A DNA stretch of 9,659 nt from an uncultured Solobacterium sp. (lineage in GTDB: Bacteria; Bacillota_I; Bacilli_A; Erysipelotrichales; Erysipelotrichaceae). The notes under the pieces are model-generated. The model was not told where the DNA came from. It did no database searches and saw only the letters and a program-made list of their open reading frames with translations. The stretch lies in NCBI GenBank assembly GCA_927911475.1, contig CAKMPP010000177.1, positions 1 to 9,659 on the forward strand, in the 5' to 3' direction. Both the position numbers and the translations under genes were made by a program. Every line of letters begins with the position of its first letter. Position 1 is the first letter of the stretch. Below, piece by piece: positions 7,144-9,659 of the stretch.

Positions 7144-7176
7144 TTCATGTTATTTTTCATTTTCATATAACATGAA
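7144..7176. repeat. 10-bp inverted repeat upstream of oppB
   Basis: TTCATGTTAT (7144-7153) is exactly inverted as ATAACATGAA (7167-7176), with a 13-base spacer containing two more TTTTCAT units. It lies about 30 bases upstream of the candidate oppB -35. It could be an operator with half-sites two helical turns apart, or a leader hairpin in readthrough RNA from oppA. Confidence 0.5.
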
Positions 7177-7237
7177 TATTTATTCATAAACGAAGATGTG
7201 CTGTATTCCAAAACTGTCTCTAGCTGTATAGAGAAAG

Positions 7238-7275
7238 AAAAGACAGATTCATTGAATAATGATAATCTGTCTTTT
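7238..7275 (-). terminator. Terminator-like hairpin between oppA and oppB
   Basis: Arms of 12 bases (AAAAGACAGATT at 7238-7249, AATCTGTCTTTT at 7264-7275) pair perfectly. The stem can extend across a two-base bulge by four more pairs to a GAAT tetraloop. On the minus strand the stem ends in TTTT and continues CTTTCTC, so the U-tract is moderate. It lies 40 bases after the oppA stop. This is the usual place for a partial terminator or 3' stabiliser that gives more receptor than permease. Because the arms begin with A4 and end with T4, it could act in both directions. Confidence 0.72.
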
Positions 7276-7290
7276 AATTTATTTATGAAA

Positions 7291-7305
7291 CTTTACAATG
7301 TAAAG
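7291..7305. repeat. Short hairpin just after oppA stop
   Basis: CTTTAC and GTAAAG arms with a three-base AAT loop lie 10 bases past the oppA stop codon. It may act with the larger hairpin at 7238-7275 to protect the oppA mRNA 3' end. It is short, so chance is possible. Confidence 0.4.
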
Positions 7306-7315
7306 ATTCAAGAAT

Positions 7316-9298
7316 TTATTTGCTAGTGTTCTTAGCGCGTTCTGCTAACCAAGCTTCCTTAGCTTCGTAGTAGTCCTTATTAGTTGCGATATCCTTTTGG
7401 ATACGAACTAACTTAAACTTGTTACCACCCTGACCAGCTACTGAGTATGGTCCTGTGAATGGAACCTTTCTAGAAACAGTGTTTGCAACTGCTGTGCAGT
7501 GAACTGGAATTGAGAATGCGTTAGCAATAATCCAAGCATCTACCTTAGCAAATGCTGTATAACGCTCATCTAAGCTTGATGTAACTGCATCAGCTGCTCT
7601 GTAGAGTTCGCCATATTCAGCTAAATTGATAGCTTCCATAGCAACCTTATCAGATTCTTCGAAGTTATCCGTATCAGCAGTACCATTTAGACCTACTGTA
7701 TATAACATATCACCGTTTGTTGGGTTGTAGATGTTTAAGTAACTTCTTGGATCTAAGTAGTCTGGGTTCCAACCTACTGCTGTAGAGATATCCCAGTCAG
7801 AATCATTACCACTATTTACAAGGTATGTTGCCTTATAGTAGTTGTCCTTGTCGATTGGCATAACGTTGATTTGAATTTGTCCATCTGTAGCATCTTCGAT
7901 AGACTTCTTCAAGGAGTTAGCCTGGTTCACTGTAAATGACATTGTTGAAAGTGTTACTAAGTCTAGAGAAACAGGTAATGTTAATCCAGCTTCAGCAACT
8001 GCCTTAGCAAGTAATTCCTTAGCTCTTTCTGGGTTGTAGTATGGATCTTGTCCTTCAGATAGATCTAATGAGTTACCGAATACATCTGTCATTTCTGTTA
8101 CAAACTTAGCTACTGTATTACCATAGTCTTTACCATTAATCTGTACAAAGTTTGTAGGTACTAATTCATTACGTAATACTGCCTTCGCTGCTGTTTCGTC
8201 ACCAACTCTTTGCATTAAGTATGGAATTCTGTTAAATGCAGCCTGTAAAGCAAGACGGAAGTTCTTATTTAGGATTGCCTTATGTGTGTTTTCCTTTTCA
8301 GCATCTGTTGTCTTGTTTGTGTTGTTGAATGAACGACGGTTATAGTTGAATGAAATTGTAAATGTTCCACTATCTGGCATTGGGAGATATACATTATCCT
8401 TGTACTTCTCCATGTATGCATTAAATTCATCAGTTGACCATGTACCACGGATAGAAGCAGCTGTATATGTACCAGCTTCAAAGCCGTTCATGATTGAGTG
8501 GTCATCAGAACCATCATCATATGTATAAGTTACCTTATTGATATATACATGTTCTGCATCCCAGTAGTTCTGATTCTTTGTAAACTCAACGATAGACTTA
8601 GCTGTGTTATTTGTTAATAAGTATCCACCATTGTAAAGAATAGATGTTGGATCAACAATACCAAACTCACATGCATTCAAGTCTGGAGAACCTAACTTAC
8701 ATCCAGAACCCTTTGAATTTAAGAAGTCTTCATTAATTGGGAATAAGATACCATATGTTGTTAATGAATAGAAATAAGATGCTGGTTGTGCAAGAGTATA
8801 CTTCAATGTATAGTCATCAACTGCCTCTACACCTACCTTATCGAATGTAACTTCACCTGCTTTATATTCAGAGAAGTTTTTGATAAGACCTTCTACTAAG
8901 TATGATGTACCAGACTTAAAGTCTGCTGCGTGTTGAAGACCAGTTACGAAGTCTTGTGCCTTTAATTCAGCATATTCTTCGCCTTCATTTGTTACCCATT
9001 TAACACCCTTACGAATCTTAAATGTCCATTCTGTCTTATCATCGTTTGACTCATAAGACTCAGCCAGAGCTGGTACATAGTTACCATACTTATCATTTTC
9101 TAATAAGCCGTCAACAAAGTTTGCTGTATTTTCGTTATCAACTGCCTTGTTGGAAACTGTGTAGTCTAAGCTCTGCATATCTAAAGAATAGACGGATCTA
9201 AAGTCTTCAGATTGTGATGCAGTTGTCTGTCCACCTTTGCCATTGCAACCTGCAAGAGCTAAAATAGCGGCGAGAGAACCCAATAGTGCTTTTTTCAT
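7316..9298 (-). CDS. oppA: Oligopeptide-binding lipoprotein OppA (AmiA/AliA-like)
   Basis: This is a 660-residue extracellular peptide receptor of the ABC importer, belonging to solute-binding protein family 5. The lipoprotein signal MKKALLGSLAAILALAGC has an LAGC lipobox, so Cys18 is expected to be lipidated and the protein tethered outside the membrane. Mature-domain hallmarks include VDGLLENDKYGNYVPALAE (62-80), the family-5 signature region WTFKIRKGVKW...KAQDFVTGL (91-121), DPTSILYNGGYLL (216-228), and the C-terminal DWDISTAVGWNPDYLDPRSYL (501-521). The length and these blocks match streptococcal AmiA/AliA. ATG 9298 follows GGAGGAAGAGGAA. The gene is first in the locus and has a near-consensus promoter and a leader hairpin. 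C200 and C210 form an unusual cysteine pair in an inserted loop. The frame is intact throughout, unlike oppB and oppC. Confidence 0.95.
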   Translation of the reverse strand: MKKALLGSLAAILALAGCNGKGGQTTASQSEDFRSVYSLDMQSLDYTVSNKAVDNENTANFVDGLLENDKYGNYVPALAESYESNDDKTEWTFKIRKGVKWVTNEGEEYAELKAQDFVTGLQHAADFKSGTSYLVEGLIKNFSEYKAGEVTFDKVGVEAVDDYTLKYTLAQPASYFYSLTTYGILFPINEDFLNSKGSGCKLGSPDLNACEFGIVDPTSILYNGGYLLTNNTAKSIVEFTKNQNYWDAEHVYINKVTYTYDDGSDDHSIMNGFEAGTYTAASIRGTWSTDEFNAYMEKYKDNVYLPMPDSGTFTISFNYNRRSFNNTNKTTDAEKENTHKAILNKNFRLALQAAFNRIPYLMQRVGDETAAKAVLRNELVPTNFVQINGKDYGNTVAKFVTEMTDVFGNSLDLSEGQDPYYNPERAKELLAKAVAEAGLTLPVSLDLVTLSTMSFTVNQANSLKKSIEDATDGQIQINVMPIDKDNYYKATYLVNSGNDSDWDISTAVGWNPDYLDPRSYLNIYNPTNGDMLYTVGLNGTADTDNFEESDKVAMEAINLAEYGELYRAADAVTSSLDERYTAFAKVDAWIIANAFSIPVHCTAVANTVSRKVPFTGPYSVAGQGGNKFKLVRIQKDIATNKDYYEAKEAWLAERAKNTSK

Positions 9299-9309
9299 AA
9301 ATTCCTCTT

Positions 9310-9315
9310 CCTCCT
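9310..9315 (-). promoter_or_regulatory. Ribosome binding site of oppA
   Basis: AGGAGG on the minus strand lies 11 bases from ATG 9298, slightly far. The purine-rich AAGAGGAA between them offers a second, closer pairing site. Confidence 0.7.
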
Positions 9316-9318
9316 ATG

Positions 9319-9340
9319 TTAAGAGAACTACCTCTCTTAA
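9319..9340 (-). promoter_or_regulatory. Leader hairpin or operator at 5' end of oppA mRNA
   Basis: Perfect 8-base arms, TTAAGAGA (9319-9326) and TCTCTTAA (9333-9340), enclose a six-base loop. They begin where transcription from the promoter at 9351-9379 should start and end three bases before the AGGAGG. It could stabilise the mRNA 5' end or be a repressor site over the start point. Confidence 0.6.
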
Positions 9341-9350
9341 TATACCAGTA

Positions 9351-9379
9351 ATATTACGCAAATCCTAAAATGATGTCAA
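9351..9379 (-). promoter_or_regulatory. oppA promoter
   Basis: On the minus strand, a perfect TTGACA (9374-9379) and TAATAT (9351-9356) are separated by exactly 17 bases. This is the best promoter match in the window. The start point is expected near 9340-9345, giving a leader of about 45 bases. Confidence 0.82.
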
Positions 9380-9384
9380 TAGTT

Positions 9385-9398
9385 TGTAAACGCTTTTG
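9385..9398. promoter_or_regulatory. cre-like site upstream of oppA promoter
   Basis: TGTAAACGCTTTTG matches the CcpA operator pattern TGNAANCGNTNNCA except for the final two positions. It keeps the central CG. It lies six bases upstream of the oppA -35 box. Confidence 0.4.
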
Positions 9399-9420
9399 AA
9401 AATATTTCTTGAAATATTTT
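9399..9420. promoter_or_regulatory. Perfect 22-bp palindrome upstream of oppA
   Basis: AAAATATTTC and its exact complement GAAATATTTT are separated by TT. The site lies about 20 bases upstream of the oppA -35 and between the divergent oppA and tRNA-Ser promoters. It resembles a CodY box in composition (ATTTC/GAAAT arms), but the centre is one base longer, so the regulator cannot be named. Confidence 0.5.
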
Positions 9421-9426
9421 TCTTAC

Positions 9427-9442
9427 ATGAAAACATTTTCAT
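9427..9442. promoter_or_regulatory. Second palindrome, cre-like with one mismatch
   Basis: ATGAAAA-CA-TTTTCAT is a perfect inverted repeat. Its core TGAAAACATTTTCA differs from the CcpA cre pattern only by A in place of the central G. It lies next to the 22-bp palindrome. Confidence 0.42.
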
Positions 9443-9507
9443 TATTATACCTTTTAGATTTAACTGTATGACTTTCACTTCCTTCAACTCTCAACCTATT
9501 TCTATGA

Positions 9508-9513
9508 TATAAT
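9508..9513 (+). promoter_or_regulatory. Extended -10 of tRNA-Ser promoter
   Basis: TATAAT is a perfect -10 preceded by TGA, giving an extended -10 motif. It is 11 bases before the mature tRNA 5' end, so the primary transcript leader would be only a few bases. No good -35 is visible at 17 bases, which an extended -10 can tolerate. Confidence 0.65.
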
Positions 9514-9524
9514 TGTTCAGCGTT

Positions 9525-9613
9525 GGAGAAGTACCCAAGAGGCTGAAGGGGGCGGTTTCGAAAACCGCTAGACGTGAAAGCGTGCGGGGGTTCAAATCCC
9601 TTCTTCTCCGCCA
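9525..9613 (+). tRNA. tRNA-Ser(CGA)
   Basis: The acceptor arms GGAGAAG (9525-9531) and CTTCTCC (9603-9609) pair perfectly, followed by discriminator G and an encoded CCA (9611-9613). The anticodon stem GCGGT/ACCGC holds the seven-base loop TTCGAAA, with anticodon CGA at 9559-9561, reading the serine codon UCG. The T-arm has the GGTTCAAAT core. A long variable arm (about 9570-9586) and discriminator G are the identity marks of bacterial tRNA-Ser. It has its own extended -10 promoter and terminator, so it is a single-gene unit divergent from oppA. Confidence 0.96.
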
Positions 9614-9616
9614 TAT

Positions 9617-9645
9617 AAAAAGCCTGTTTACACAACAGGCTTTTT
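9617..9645 (+). terminator. Intrinsic terminator of tRNA-Ser
   Basis: AAAAAGCCTGTT (9617-9628) and AACAGGCTTTTT (9634-9645) pair perfectly around the loop TACAC. The G/C core is followed by five T. It starts three bases after the tRNA CCA. The A-rich left arm means it may also stop transcription arriving from the other side. Confidence 0.93.
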
Positions 9646-9659
9646 CTTATGCAAACTTC

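Noticed and set aside
8269..8481. Minus-strand open frame of 70 codons within oppA
   Set aside because: It is out of frame inside an intact, well-conserved oppA, with no start signals.
9399..9442. Short repeat array reminiscent of CRISPR or phage attachment site at the tRNA gene
   Set aside because: The two palindromes differ in sequence, there are no regular spacers, no cas or integrase genes, and no repeat of the tRNA 3' end is seen elsewhere in the window.
9423..9635. Minus-strand open frame of 70 codons containing GFEPPHAFTSSGFRNRPLQPLG
   Set aside because: It is the antisense translation of tRNA-Ser and its terminator. This tRNA-derived peptide is a familiar false protein in databases; no ribosome binding site or independent support is seen.
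1..9659. A new multi-gene defence or biosynthetic system
   Set aside because: All genes fall into known classes (peptide importer, surface adhesin, thiol-redox protein, tRNA). No adjacent genes form an unexplained conserved set.

Overview
The window is AT-rich, low-GC DNA with strong AGGAGG-type ribosome binding sites, a lipoprotein signal, a sortase-type C-terminus and tRNA-encoded CCA. This points to a Bacillota (Firmicutes) chromosome. The PKTSD-type sorting signal and beta-helix surface protein would fit Erysipelotrichia or a related gut or oral lineage, but that placement is inference.

Almost everything lies on the minus strand. Going in the direction of transcription, from the right: a divergent regulatory region (9299-9524) separates a plus-strand tRNA-Ser(CGA) with its own terminator from a complete oligopeptide ABC transporter locus. 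That locus is ordered oppA (lipoprotein receptor), a terminator-like hairpin, then oppB-oppC-oppD-oppF with overlapping or nearly overlapping junctions and a terminator after oppF. The products resemble the streptococcal AmiA-C-D-E-F system. In particular, OppB carries the large extracytoplasmic insertion of AmiC-type permeases and OppD has an AmiE-type C-terminus. Further left are a secreted beta-helix-like surface protein with an InlB-type repeat and a wall-sorting signal, and then a small glutaredoxin-like protein with a CPHC active site.

Three genes are broken by frameshifts: the surface protein near 1103, oppC near 5118 and oppB near 6788. In each case the two halves are clearly one protein in two frames. 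Each can be repaired by lengthening a short A or T run by one or two bases. The repaired lengths are 625, 308 and 492 residues. This pattern looks more like homopolymer errors in the sequence, or very recent lesions, than three independent old pseudogenes. The surface-protein shift sits at a slippery-looking AAA AAC followed directly by a stop, so phase variation or recoding is also possible.

If intact, OppA captures peptides outside the membrane, OppB and OppC form the channel, and OppD and OppF hydrolyse ATP. The hairpin after oppA and a separate promoter-like sequence before oppB would allow more receptor than permease. The oppA upstream region has a near-consensus promoter, two CcpA cre-like sites and a perfect palindrome, suggesting nutritional control. 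I see no mobile element, CRISPR array, phage gene or clearly new multi-gene system. The points most worth checking are the frameshifts, the regulatory region upstream of oppA, and the unusual cysteines in OppA and OppB.
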